Origin: Chrysopilus asiliformis
Taxonomy: Eukaryota > Arthropoda > Insecta > Diptera > Rhagionidae
Length of the DNA: 64,000 nt
Assembly (NCBI GenBank): GCA_964034945.1
Contig: OZ035962.1
Location: forward strand, 110,239,034 to 110,303,033
Direction: 5' to 3'
The notes under the pieces are model-generated. The model did not search any database and was not told where the DNA came from. It saw only the letters and a program-made list of their open reading frames with translations. A program made the translations under genes and the position numbers. Below, in pieces: positions 44,626 through 56,553 of the stretch. Each line of letters opens with the position of its first letter. The first letter of the stretch is position 1.

Positions 44626-47052
44626 TATCCGTAATATTTCACGAAAGTACAGATATTTCATGTGGCATAGGAGGACCAATATTTTGAAATTCAGGGCTTC
44701 CTGACCACTCGAATAATATTGCTTTTTTTGTCTCAAAAATTACTATTCACAAGTACCGGATTTCTAACGATTAAATATTTGAACTTAATTATATGATTAC
44801 AATTAATAGAAAAGATAAGAGATTTTCTTTCAACCATGAATTAAGGTCGGTTCATTTCTTTAGACTACAAATAACCAGAACAGGATTTAAATTCCATTCT
44901 TTTTGGCCAAACAAATAAGAGGCTTGCAAGAGTTTGAATAATTCAGCTAAAAAGTGTCAAAAAAATTACGGAAATTACTCTTAAAGCTAAAATATCATTT
45001 AAGACCCGTTTTTTATTATCAAATACTACAGCAGCCGGATATATAATTAAGAGTAATAAAATGTTTTTGCTAAAGGGATCTATTATGCAATCGATTTGTA
45101 GTCTCCCAGATACCTGCACAAGTTGTTCACACGTCGATACCATATGTGCCTTATGTGGAGATCCTTATGATCCATTTCGAATACAATAGGACTGTGACTT
45201 ATGTTAGGTGCTATACATATTTGTATTTTTATCGGTTTTTTGCCTCATATGTTTGTCACAGATCCTATAGTTATAGATAAGAAACTATATTTTTATGTGA
45301 ATGTATCTGGATTTTGCTTCTTCTTTTTTTGGCCAAAAAGCAATCAATGTGTGTAGCCACAACACGTGAGCTGAATATATTCTATCACGTATAACATCGA
45401 GATAAATCAAGAAACGCCAAAAACAACGCCCACAGGCTTTGATAACTACCTGTGGTTTAAGCATATACACCTACGTGTACGACATCCACAATATCATCGT
45501 TGTAGAATAACATCTCATAATCTGGTAATGAATATGTATTCCGTTGCCTTTACCAGAAATCCTCAAGGTGCATCAGTCACAGTCCCATCATGATTATAGG
45601 CTTCCACTATACACTCAACGCATTCGTCTTTCGGTATAAAACGAGATCTTCGGATCCACCCAAAGAAACAAAAAAAAATATGAAAAGATATAAATATATG
45701 ATGGCCAGGCATAAATATCCAATCTTTATGTGGAAAAAAATAAGCAGAAATTCAAGCCAAGAAGAAGGAAATATCACTCGCTTGGAATAAATGAAAAGAG
45801 AGAATCATCTGAAGAAAAACTACGTATCTCAGGTATCTTTCGTGTACCTTTTGGGCAAACCAGGGCAAACGAAACGAAAGACGAAAAAATCTGGAGAAAA
45901 GATGCCCTTCGTGGCCGCTTGAGTACCTGAACCAAGTACTTGGTATATTCAGATACTCGAATATCTATCGAAAGTCCAATAACAAAGCCTGAGACTATCT
46001 ATTTATAATCTTATTGTGCAATGCAGAGATATATAAGCTTGTATAAAAATATAAGAAAAATTTTGATATAGTCACAATTTTTTTGTGTTTCCGTGGATCG
46101 GTATACTACCTGGGCCTGCAGCCTTTGATAGCCTAACCTGTGAGCAATCACCTAGATCCGCATACAGACGATGAAAGTCGAAGGCTTGGCAAAGGTTTAT
46201 CCTAAATAAATTTTCTATACGAAAAGCCCTGGACGATTTCCCTTAGCTATGCTGTGTATGCTATACCGTACAGCAGTAAAGAAAAATTGGAAAATGGTAC
46301 AATCGAGGGCTACGTGACAAAGGGCCTATGCTCGGTATCAGGTGATATTGAGCTTAATTGGATTTACGCATACCTGAGCCTCAGTATTTGACACTCTCTT
46401 CACGTATATTTATATTCTATGTGTGGATTGCAAAAATAAAATGTAGGTGGGCACAGTGAAACTCGTCTAGGGACGACACTAAGTCATAATGAGATATTTT
46501 TTTTATCGACATATGGGTGCCATAAAAAATTTTGGCTCAAAAGTTCGAAAGCTTGTTGATCTTTATCATTACATAATAGCTTCCCTTCTGGCTAATACGG
46601 TGTGTATGGTTGCGGAATTAAAACGCGACTTGAGTACTTATACATCCAGTTAGTATACCACATACGGATTATAAGGAAAAGAAAAAATTCAACAAGTTAT
46701 TTATCGATATTTACCCTGGATAGGGTCCTAGTCCTGGCTGGCCACACACGTGACTTGTAACACTTTTTTTCTTTTGCCTTCGGACCCTTTCTTTAAAACG
46801 ACTTAAAACCAAAGCTTCAGATAAACCGGTCTCGTAGTATCCGAGTTAGAGATTTTGCAAAAAAATCTCGCATAATAACTCTAAAACTCACAATCTAATT
46901 AACAGATTGAGTTGAAATTTATGCAACTATCTTCCGATAAAAAAGAGGCATCACAAAGACAAGGAAAAATTTATCAAAAATACTCGAATGAACAGACAAC
47001 TTTGTTTTTTGGTGTAAACTTTGACCAAACCAATTTGTCACATGTTCTTAGT
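44626..47052. other. No gene seen; base composition more even than usual
   Basis: About 45100-46450 is less A/T-monotonous than the rest and lacks the window's repeat families. The 66-codon frames at 45590 and 45730 overlap and lack domains. I could not identify the origin of this segment. Confidence 0.4.
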
Positions 47053-47602
47053 ATGGGCGTACACGTTTCAACTTTCGGTCATCAGCATGCCGCAACTTCA
47101 CCAAATTGTAGGAAAGAAACGAGTGCGACAAGAGGGGAAAAGTCGCCACTCGAAAAGTGTTCTTCTCGTCTTCTTTTATGCACACAAACGAAGTCGCTCA
47201 TGTAGCACGTCAGCATGCATGTGTGCGTAATTTCATTGAGTCAGTAGGTGCTTAGCCACCGACTCGTAAACATATCCCAAATAAACAAAAATTGAATGCA
47301 AATAGTGAAATCCCAATTGCAGATAGTCTTATTTTTCAGGTAGGTAGGGTAAATAACAAAAAAACCAGTCCTTATTCTTCTATTGTTGGCAGTTTCTATT
47401 GTGGCAATTGATGTTGCCTCGGTGCCAGCTAGAAAGGGAATGAGCTGGAAATACAACACATATATGAGAACCACACACACATGAGCGATCGCTTGTTGTA
47501 AACAAGTTTTTGCTACTAAAAAGTGAAGAAGCGTGTACGTCGGAAAGGCAATTTGAGGACCAAAAGTTGCCGCGACGAGATGAAGCGTGTGCGTTGGCAC
47601 TT
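47053..47602 (-). mobile_element. Repeat element, B family copy 2
   Basis: Closely similar to 16981-17532 in the opposite orientation. It runs from GGGCGTACACGTTTCAACTTTC to GCGACGAGATGAAGCGTGTGCG. The 119-codon minus frame (47241-47600) contains the same peptide as the 80-codon frame of copy 1 plus an extension. The conserved open frame is noted but has no recognised domain. Confidence 0.85.
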
Positions 47603-47611
47603 AAAGAAGAA

Positions 47612-47655
47612 CAGCTTAATATTTTGAGAGATCAAAGTCTCAAAATATTAAGCTG
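47612..47655. repeat. Perfect 18-bp hairpin beside B copy 2
   Basis: CAGCTTAATATTTTGAGA (47612-47629), an 8-nt loop, then the exact complement (47638-47655). It starts 10 bp after the end of the B element. Confidence 0.9.
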
Positions 47656-47699
47656 ATTGGATGAAATTTTCCAAAGTTATACGACTTTAAAGTGATGTG

Positions 47700-47825
47700 C
47701 ACAGCCGGATTTGGAGCACTTCTCCAAAAGTTGACCGAAAACTACGATTTTCGTAATACTGATTTATAAAAAAATTTCAAACCACTAGCTCAACGCGCTG
47801 TAATTTAAGATGCATGAAGCTCACA
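47700..47825 (-). mobile_element. Family E internal remnant
   Basis: Read on the minus strand, CGCGTTGAGCTAG, then TACGAAAATCGT, a TTTTCGGTCAACTTTTGGA-type block and a following A/T stretch follow the order of family E at about 17970-18060. No ends or microsatellite. Confidence 0.5.
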
Positions 47826-49464
47826 AATTGAAAGATAAAATGACAAATAGAGCGGAAACGAATGTTCAGACCTTGCTGGTAGGCATAACCCCGTCTTTGG
47901 TTATTTAAATCGCCCCCTGGTCTTCCCCTTTTGACCGGTTTTTTTGGATGGAATTGAATACCGCCATTAAAGACGCCACACATTTATTGGTGAGAATTTT
48001 TTTGACCATCCCTAATTAAGCATTTCCTAAATTTTCCATTCAGTCACTGATATAATATTCAATTGAAAGCCTAGTTTTAATTTGCTAATACTTTTTTGGG
48101 TTTGACTGTAACTATCCCACAATACTTAACCTCGCATACATACTGACATCTATCTTCAAAAATAAAAATTATATATGCTGTGTACGTGTTCTCCAATCAA
48201 AAGATATTTTGTCACAACGAAAATAGCATTGGACGTTTGAGGGCTAATGAGGTAAGGTGCGAAGCCAGTGAATTCAATGTTTCCACTATCAGTCAGGTAA
48301 ATTGCATTTTTTTTCCTCTTGTCGATTTTCTTGCATAAACCCCATTCGAAAGTTCGATGGCTGTCAATTTAAATATAAATGAAATCGATGAGGTCTTTAC
48401 TATAGTTTAACAGCAGACCAACAGCGTCCAGGTGATTATGAATTAATTAAATATCTTATTGGCGCCTAATCGTATTAATACAATCGAACAAAAAATCTAG
48501 ACAAGTTCAAAAAGTGAAAAACTTGTTTCGTCTTTTGATGCAAATCTATTGCAGTCTTTGACCTGACCACCGTCAAATTTTCTTATGTTTCTGAAACAAA
48601 AAAACATCTTTTGATTAGTAATTTGTATGCTTAAGTAAACCTTCAAATTTCGAACCATTGTCAAATAGTTTTCTACCTGACGAATAAAAAAAAAACTCGG
48701 AGAAAACCTTTATGAAATAAAAAAAACTTTTTTTTCATATCGTAAATTGTTAAAATCATACAGGTAAAATCTTTTTGTAAGATTTGAGGGAAGAATAAAT
48801 AAAATTTTGTTGCCATTATTATTTTAGTGGCCTGTTGCGTTGTGAAAACTGCTAAATTATTAGGTACATGATTTATAATAATAATGACTGGTAAGATTAA
48901 AAAAACAGAAGGTAATAAAAGTTAGGAAATTTATTACTTTAAGAAGCCTTGATCTAAAATTAAAAAAAATAGAAACATAGATATAATTTGGACAAAAGCT
49001 CAGTTAATGCAATTTCTGAATCATTTCCAAATTTAACCCCATATTTCCTGCTTTACTTGAATTTCTATATTTATTATAAATAGTATTAAAAAATTCTAAT
49101 TTTTGTTGAGCATCAAATATTACTGCAGATAAAAATACCAAAAATACATTGTGCTGCGTGTGAAAATCGTGCAAAATGAGCCGCAGGAAATTTTTCGCTG
49201 CTTGACTGCTCTTCTATTATGACTTGTACGGAAACTGTTGTACCAAATTACATTTATAAGTGGGCATCCATAACATACGATACACTTATTTAGTGATAGG
49301 TGAGGTCTACGGTAGTATGACGACGATATTAAACTCCATTTAAAAAATCTCGGAAAAGTTTCACGAAGGGTAGAGGGAGATTTAGATAGCCTAAAACTTG
49401 TGTGACATATTTTATAGGGGCTCACCACCTCAATAGGGTGAAACCATTAATAGAGAATAAACCA
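47826..49464. other. AT-rich sequence, no gene seen
   Basis: AT-rich DNA. The 102-codon minus frame at 49120-49428 and the short frame at 47777-47983 lack domains. Confidence 0.45.
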
Positions 49465-49468
49465 TTAA

Positions 49469-49674
49469 CACATTGACTGCCATGGCTATCATTTTTGAAA
49501 GCCAGTGATGGTTCCCTGTATCCATATATGTTGTATTTAATAGCCAGTGATGTTTGCCTGGGGGTCATGGTTTGTAAAAACAATATCAATATATGCTAAA
49601 AACAGCACAATACACAAAGAAAATGCTTTTGCATTTTTTCAAACATATGCAAAATTGGTTAGGCAGTCACCGTG
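49469..49674. mobile_element. piggyBac-like MITE 2
   Basis: A 206-bp element with ends CACATTGACTGCCA and (right) GGCAGTCACCGTG, flanked by TTAA at 49465-49468 and 49675-49678. The ends resemble those of the MITE at 29184 (CACGTTGGCTACCA), so one transposase may have mobilised both. An internal AGCCAGTGATG is repeated twice. Confidence 0.85.
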
Positions 49675-49764
49675 TTAATAGAGATGAGCGGGTGGGGGGT
49701 TGTTGGCCGAAACAACAAATCTTAGAAAACTCCAGCCAAAATCCAGCCTATTTTGCACATTTAT

Positions 49765-50111
49765 GGTTCAACCACAATGAAGGCGGCAAGCGGCAGCGGC
49801 GACGGCGGGCGGCATGGCGCCGCCACACATACCGCCGAGCCAGCTACAATGATAGCGGCACCGTCGGCATATGCTTCTAGCTTGCGAAATTAAAAGGTCA
49901 AAACATCTGCATAGAATGTGGCGCCGAATGTAGTGGTTTTCATAAAACATTTTGGGCGGCGGCGGCAAGTTTGACTTTGTTTCAAACTCGGCGGCGACGG
50001 AAAAAGTGCGCTGTTGTTGCCGCTGTATTGTAGCAGCTCTCGTTGCGCTACGTTAGTGCAAAAAAAATGCCGCTCGCCGCTGCCGCTTGCCGCCTTCACT
50101 ATGGTTGAACC
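49765..50111. mobile_element. GC-rich foldback MITE
   Basis: Inverted ends GGTTCAACCACAATGAAGGC and GCCTTCACTATGGTTGAACC, with arms continuing through GGCAAGCGGCAGCGGCGA. TTTA lies at both edges (49760-49763 and 50112-50115), one base off on the left. It is rich in GGC/GCC repeats in a strongly AT-rich setting. Frames of 66-95 codons follow the GC-rich repeats and are not genes. Confidence 0.8.
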
Positions 50112-50162
50112 TTTAGTGATCGTTTTTCCTAACGTGTGATAAATTGTAAGATCAAAAATCAG

Positions 50163-50255
50163 GGCCAAAAGTTTAGTTTCCGGGATGCCACTGGGACAAA
50201 ATGCCTAAATCCGGGACCGACCCGGCTATTCTGGGACAAATGGTCAACCTATTTA
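50163..50255. mobile_element. F-family end fragment
   Basis: AGTTTAGTTTCCGGGATGCC, AAAATGCCTAAATCCGGGAC and ATTCTGGGACAAATGGTCAA match, in order, the terminal block of the F element at 33737 (as its complement). It lies about 50 bp after the GC-rich foldback. Confidence 0.7.
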
Positions 50256-50547
50256 AAAAGAATTTTCATATAACTATCGAAACTTTAGACGAACTGTATT
50301 CCCGTACATGAATTTTCAAATTCCCGTCCAAAATTTGAGCAGAAGTTTAATTTTATTGTTCTTGGAATGTTTTATTCAGAGAGTAATTCGGGACTTTCCT
50401 AAACAAAATAATTCTGGATGATTATTAAACATGCAAGTTCTTAAAATCATATAATCTATACAAAAGATAAAAAAAAGATCCAAATAACTCTCAAGTCATT
50501 TTCAATCTCTGAAAGTCACGACTTTTGATGTAATTATTTTTTACTTT

Positions 50548-50610
50548 CTTCTACGGAGTATAATAAAGTATTTTAAATGGTATTCACCGCGCACTGAGTT
50601 GTATTCCAGT
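50548..50610 (+). mobile_element. DINE-like family E, 5' fragment
   Basis: TACTTTCTTCTACGGAGTAT, AAAGTATT and CACCGCGCA match the fragment at 29050-29179 and the 5' end at 17801. Nothing further downstream is recognisable. Confidence 0.5.
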
Positions 50611-52400
50611 CAAGATCAAGAGCTATTCCATGTGGAAATAAATGAAAATTTAGCTTAACTTGAGGACAAAATTATCAGCTTTAAGCTTAGTTGATCAAAA
50701 TGCCACGTTAATACTTCCTAAACGATTGAATTCGATTCCCTAACCAATTTGCGAGAATGACTTAAGCAAAACGTACCGAAAACCGTGCAGAAAAAGCATA
50801 TAAATATATTTCGGAAAAAAAAGTTAAGAAAAAAAGCAACTTATTAATTTTGATTATCTAGTCTTAAGCCATAGGTAGATAGATATGCATAGATATTCAT
50901 TACTGTCAGCAATCTGTAATAATTCTCAGATGATGTCAGTCGCTAAAATCGTTTCAGGCTTCTTAAAATTGTTATAGAGTTCTGACCACTATATTTTAGC
51001 CAGCATTATTAAAATGGTGACTGGCACCGAAAAACCACGTCTCTCTATCAAACCTCTATGATTTACCTGTTTTAAGCTATCGGCGATTGAATTTACACGG
51101 TGCGGTTTTTCGGTTGCGTGTGCATTTGAACTGAACCTTCTAAATTCAATGTCACAAACGGACTTGACCGAGATATTACTTAACTTTCCAGATGGTACTC
51201 CTCACAAAATCGATTAAGGAAGTCATTCAATTTATTTATGCCGTTTTTTTTTTCTTAACCCAACTAGTTGCCTCATAATGTTTTTTTTTTCGTATATTCG
51301 GAGAGCGGTTTTTTTTCAACTAATTACCGGTGCCTAAAAGAGTTAACAACGTGTGTTGTATGAGGGCTCACCTTATAGCGTTTAAGAAAGAAAAACCGGT
51401 TTCACTTTTTGAAGCGGATCGCGCACGCGTATTTTACACAAAAGAGTCGTTTTCAAACGTCACACCACCGGCCTCCTTGCGCATAAAAAAACGCTTTTTT
51501 ACCTGAAGTTGTACTTTTTACCTGAAGCTGAACTTTTTTTTTGTAGTCGAATCGACTTTTAAGATCTCGCATGACTCATTCGATCTTTCGAACACTTTGG
51601 CTCCCCACTTTTAGCAAAACTATCGACTTTTTTCTTGGTTTTTAGATTGTTGCAAGCAAGAAACAAAATACACAAAAAAAAAATATAATAGCAGAAAAAA
51701 GTGGTGCAAAAAATTGTTTTTGCAAAAGTCGGTTTCTTTATTGATCCCCAACCACTAGTAATCCACCCCCAACCCTCCTGCTGCTGCCGTGTGGATCCAT
51801 TATTGATTGAAGTGTGTTTTTTTTACTGCTGCTGTGATGGCGATGATAGAGTTTAACTCTTTGGTTGCTAAAGTTGGTTCAATTTTTTTTTTTTTTTTTA
51901 TGTTTTTATGCTTTTTCCTATGATTTTTTGTGGTTTCTGCTGCAATAGCACAGCAGATTTAACTTTCATTTCTTTCTAAATCGGAGTCGATGTTTGTTGG
52001 CTTTTCTTGATGGTGATTCGTGATGATCGTATCACATCGAATGATCTCGAAGTTGTTTTTCCATCGATTGCGGACTTTTGAGATAGGCTTTTTTTTTGCA
52101 AGGTATATAATTTGTCATTAGAGCTTTAATGTCGGTAAAGGGTGTGAGTGGCGTTAGAGACGGTTGATGAGTAAGTTGAGAGTAACGAAAAAAAAACACT
52201 GATCGTGTTTAGATCATTTAAATACCCTCTTTTTAATTATTTAATTATCTTCGAAAATTACATTCTAATTTTATCTAGAGTTTTTTTTTCAAATTTTCTG
52301 TTGCCTCTAAATGTTTTTTGAGATACCTAAGGTCACATGGAAGTTAAACAAATTTTCCAGAGATAATTGATTGCAATTTGACAAAAAATACACTTACATT
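50611..52400. other. AT-rich, partly less AT-rich; no gene seen
   Basis: The stretch 51380-52130 is less AT-rich in places, has CTGCTG runs and poly-T, and shares no repeat with the rest of the window. Leader exons or regulatory DNA cannot be excluded, but no frame or splice pair supports a gene. Confidence 0.4.
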
Positions 52401-52403
52401 TAG

Positions 52404-52500
52404 GGGCTGTCCAAAAAAAACGATACCGTAGTTTTAGCCATTTTACACCCCGCCTCTAAGTGCGAGACGTAATCTCCCCCCCCCCCCCCCCCCCCGCACC
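52404..52500 (+). repeat. TIR-like end with 20-nt poly-C run
   Basis: AGGGGCTGTCCAAAAAAAAC resembles the end of a widespread insect TIR element type. It is followed by GCGAGACGTAATCT-like sequence and then an uninterrupted run of 20 C (52476-52495). No inverted partner is found nearby. The length of the C run may not be exact in the assembly. Confidence 0.5.
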
Positions 52501-52611
52501 ATTCTTTTTCCTACTACTTAGCTATTTTTTGTATGAACTTTAGTACGGCCGTGACATTATACCCCTCTCTCTTCCCCGACAAATTTATGGCGTATTTTGT
52601 TGATCCATTTT

Positions 52612-53079
52612 TACTTTCCTCTTCTTTCGTCTTCTGACAAGCAATTTTTGATCAGGGTGAAATCCGTTTCAGGCAAAATTATGAGGTCCGAGCAGCTGTC
52701 TGTCAGTCTTACGTTTACGTATCTTAAACAACTCGAGAACCCGTTGAGCTAACGACTTAAATTTTTTTTTGAATAAGTTTTCACAAATCGCATTTTTCTA
52801 TCAACTTTTCGAAGACGAACGGTAGCTATCATGGGTATCTCCCATATAATTTTTATGAAAAAATACGGTTTTTTTGAAAAAATATCGAAACGTGAGCTTT
52901 TGGGATAAAATGAATACCATACAATTTAAAGGATATACAATTTTCTACATTTCTTGCTTTATCTGTTTATATGTATGTATCTCTAATGGCTCTTAAGATA
53001 TTTGAACGGTTCTCAGATTATTTTTTACATATGTTTTCCTAAACTAAATATTGCAGAGGAAAGTTTTGTGTTGATCACA
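52612..53079 (+). mobile_element. DINE-like element, family E copy 2
   Basis: Starts TTACTTTCCTCTTC. It then follows the order of copy 1: ATCAGGGTGAAATCCGTTTC, a short CTGTCTGTCAG tract, ACTCGAGAACCCGTTGAGCT, ATGGGTATCTCCCATATAAT, and ends with AGAGGAAAGTTTTGTGTTGA. The microsatellite is minimal here. Confidence 0.75.
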
Positions 53080-53299
53080 TTATGCTGATCATACTATCAT
53101 TAGAAACAAATTAGAGGCAAAAATGTTTGCATCGTTTCAAGAAAAATCTGAAAGAACTTTTGCCCGCAGTTTATAAGTGAAAACTAATAGAATTTGCCTT
53201 GTAGAAGTTGGTACAGTAAAAAAAAACCCTGAATTTTACGAATATCAAACAGAACTTTTACTGTTGAAAACTTTTGCTAGATATCTTCAGTCTACATAA

Positions 53300-53664
53300 A
53301 GGTGCCGCTCCACATTAGAGTAAATACGCGAGTAACTCTCAAAAACTCTCGAGAGTTACTCGCAGGAGGTTGTCCATTTGAGGCTTAATTTCGGCGATTT
53401 TTCTATCGCTACTAGCGAAATCGAGCTTCTACCTTCTAGCGTTCTCGAGAGCTACTAGCGAAATTCAAACGCTGTTCGTATCTGGCGAGCTACTCTCCGA
53501 TAGTTTCAGTTGACTAGAGAGTAGAATCACTTTTGACAGCTCGCAGAAACTAGCTTGCCAATTTTTGCGAGTTTCTGCGAGCGACTCTCAGAGACGTGTC
53601 CATTTGCGAGTAGCTGCTATCGAGAGGTTCTCGCCGGCATTTACTCTCATGTGGAGCGTCACCT
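53300..53664 (+). mobile_element. PIF/Harbinger-like MITE (J family), copy 1
   Basis: A 365-bp element with inverted ends AGGTGCCGCTCCACATTAGA and the near-complement ending TGTGGAGCGTCACCT. TAA flanks both sides (53297-53299 and 53665-53667). The interior is dense in CTCGAGAG, ACTCTC and CTCGCAG motifs, which form many small inverted pairs. A TWA 3-bp duplication indicates PIF/Harbinger. The frame starting at 53555 is not a gene. Confidence 0.82.
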
Positions 53665-53667
53665 TAA

Positions 53668-55026
53668 GACTTTAGATTACAGGAGGAAATGCAAAATTAT
53701 TTTGCAAAAAGCTACAATTTCATACTCTCAATTTCAAAATTCGTACAAAAAAAAATCTTTGAAAAAAAAGAGATTTTTGTTAATTAAATAATTTTTGTAA
53801 TTCGTTATTTGTGATCATTTCGCGGAGATTTCGCTGGCAACAAATTTCAATTCGACAATTTGGTGTAGTGAAAATTTAGGCCAATTTAACATCATTAAAG
53901 TTTCAATAACATAATTTGACCTCCAAAAAACACAATGAAAATGGCCCCGCTGGCTTATCCGACTAGTTAACATTATTTAATTATCTTCTAAGCAATATTC
54001 TGTTGCCAAAAAAAAAATTAAAAAAATAGCAAGAGAAAGATATTAAATAGGAAAATTTTTATAAATTTTGTGATACTATGGAGGTTTACCTGTGACTACT
54101 CTGTTGCCACCTGACCAGTGTACGTCATTTCGCTATACCATTTCTGCCCAAAATTCTGTTTATTACTTATTTCGATCGACAAACTTTTGCCATTAACGAA
54201 ACTTAGCGCAAAAAGGTAAGAAACTCATTAAATTCATCTCGTAACAATACCAGCGCAAAAAAATACCGCTTAGATACAGGTGAGCGAAAAAAAGGTTAGA
54301 TACGTTTTTAATCACGGTTGCTAGATGGTAGATTGTAGGCAATCCAATTACATGAACCGCCAGCTGATCTACAGACAGTAACGAAAAACCATTTAAATGG
54401 AAAAAAATCTTTAAATATACTAATTGGACAGTAAAAGTAACAAAAACCTATTTCCGAAGTGACATAACTATAAGACCGTAGAAAATTGTTACAAATAATG
54501 TTGGATTAGTTTGGATTTGACTTTAACGCCGTCGTTCGTTACAGACTGAACTGAATTTTCAACAAACAGAATGGAAATTGTAGAAAAAAATATGATGAAT
54601 TTAATTCAAAAAATAACTAAAATTTTTGCTGAAATTGCATTTTAATTGTAATGTTGGCGATTCTCTGTGTGTTTTTTGATGGAACGTTTTCTGGAGGTGA
54701 CCTGATGTCGATGAAGTCACCAAATTGCATTTAGATTGTATGGTAGAGAGTGGAAAAATACATAATAAATTTTAGAATTGGGTTGAATTTGCTTAATAAT
54801 AGGTTTGCAGATTTCCGTATTTTTTTTTTCAAAGCGATTTTCTTTATTTGAGTTTCACGTATGGGTAGATAAGAAAAAATATATGTATGTGGTTAGAAAC
54901 AAAATCTTGATTGTTTTATGACTCAACAATGGAGGCTGTTTTCCAATTCTTTCGCGTTTTTTTTTACATATTTGTTGAAAATCTGGGGCGCGAAGTTCTG
55001 GGCTTTTGTTTGATATTTAAATATAA
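53668..55026. other. AT-rich sequence, no gene seen
   Basis: No gene or repeat family recognised between the two J-family MITEs. Confidence 0.5.
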
Positions 55027-55411
55027 AGACGTTGCTCCACATGAGAGTAAATGCCGGCGAGAACCTGTCGATAGCAGCTACTCGCAAATGGACACGTCTC
55101 TGAGAGTCGCTCGCAGAAACTCGCAAAAACTCGCTAGCTAGTTTCTGCGAGCTATCAAAAGGGATTCTACTCTCTAGTCGACACGCACCCACTGAACTCT
55201 CGGGGAGTTGCTCGCCAGATACGAACGGCGTTTGAATTTCGCTAGTATCTCTCGAGAACTCGCCAAAGCAAGATGTCAAAAAAATCAAGATATTGGTCTT
55301 GAAAAGAGAAAAATCGCCGAAATTAACACTGAAATGGACAACCTCCTACGAGTAACTCTCGAGAGTTTTTGAGAGTTACTCGGGTATTTACTCTCATGTG
55401 GAGCGGAAGCT
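55027..55411 (-). mobile_element. PIF/Harbinger-like MITE (J family), copy 2, inverted
   Basis: The same element as 53300-53664 in the opposite orientation. From left to right it has TGCTCCACATGAGAGTAAAT, GTCGCTCGCAGAAACTCGC, CTACTCTCTAGTCG and GAGTAACTCTCGAGAGTT, ending ATGTGGAGCGGAAGCT. The target duplication is no longer exact. A 121-codon minus frame (54923-55288) runs through it and is not a gene. Confidence 0.82.
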
Positions 55412-55995
55412 TTAGATATTATTTTATTCTTGAGACATATCAAGATGTGAACTTTTGTATATAAAAACTTCGACTGATCTCATAGTGTTGTTACAGTGGT
55501 GTACCCCTGTCCCCTGCCAACTCCCCTCCGTAAAAACCGAATGCAATCATACAAGAAAATATTCAAGAAATGTATTTTTGCATGCAAGATCGAGAGATTT
55601 TTCCCTTTTTGAAGGATTTTTTTAACGAAAGATGAAAAAAAGCTCTCCACTTTTTCGTGGGATTTTTTCATGGGATTTCGTCCCATACTCCCACCCTCTC
55701 CTATTCTGAGGGAAAACGCAACAAAGTCTAATTATCTATTTTTTCGTTACGAGGGGTCGCAAAGAGCTAAAATTAGGCTAACATATTTTAAGGACAACCC
55801 TTAACTAAGCACCTAGTTTATGTTAACTCTTCATGATGTATGAAAGATTTTTGGACCTGGCTAATCAGCTTACCATCATAATATTTAATGACCTTAAAAT
55901 GTCCTTATAAGGATCTGGATGCTCTCAATTCGGTATTCATGTATCGGTCTTTATCCGCAAATTTCTTAAAACTACTTGACGGGTTTTCGCGTTTT
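55412..55995. other. AT-rich sequence, no gene seen
   Basis: Nothing recognised; a 68-codon minus frame at 55480-55686 lacks domains. Confidence 0.5.
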
Positions 55996-56138
55996 TATAC
56001 CCGTATGGTGAAACCAAAGGGTATACTAACTTTGCCTTACCGTTTGTAACGCCAAGATCCCGTTATCACACACAAAAATGAATTACACCAGTGTGTTTAG
56101 AATGATGAAAAAAGTTGAATTTAGCATGTCCGTCCGTC

Positions 56139-56173
<35 letters not shown>

Positions 56174-56553
56174 CCATCTGTCTGTCTGTGGCGCGGATTG
56201 CGGGCGCACGGATTGAGCTAGAGACTTGAAATTTTGCGCAGATCCGTTTTTCGTAAAATTCGAGGCTAAGTTCGTTAATGGGCAAAAATGGACCATTAGG
56301 GGGGGTACGCCCCATACGAATTAAAAAGTTTTTTGTGAATATCTCAAAATCGGTCCATCTGATCAAAAAAGTGCAAGAACAAAAGTTATTTAGGATATGA
56401 TTCTACATAAAACTTCCATACATCAAAATCCGATTGGAATAATTTTAAAAAAATCTTGTTGAAAAGTTTGACTTGAAAGTCACAAGTTTGACTTCAATGT
56501 CACCATACGGGTTTTCAATAATTGCCAGATTGGCAATTATAGCTTTTGTAATG
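55996..56553 (+). mobile_element. DINE-like element, family A copy 5
   Basis: Starts TATACCCGTATGGTGA, with GGGTATA shortly after. A GTCY tract (about 56126-56190) is followed by the GCGGATTGCGGGCGCACGGA block. The 3' part has lost about 25 bp, because TTGACTTCAATGTCACCATA joins two blocks that are separate in copy 1. The stem-loop (ATTGCC-AGATT-GGCAAT) and the TAATG end are present. Confidence 0.92.

Noticed and set aside
52476..52495. Poly-C run as a biological signal
   Set aside because: Homopolymers of this length are prone to sequencing and assembly error, so it is noted only as a repeat.
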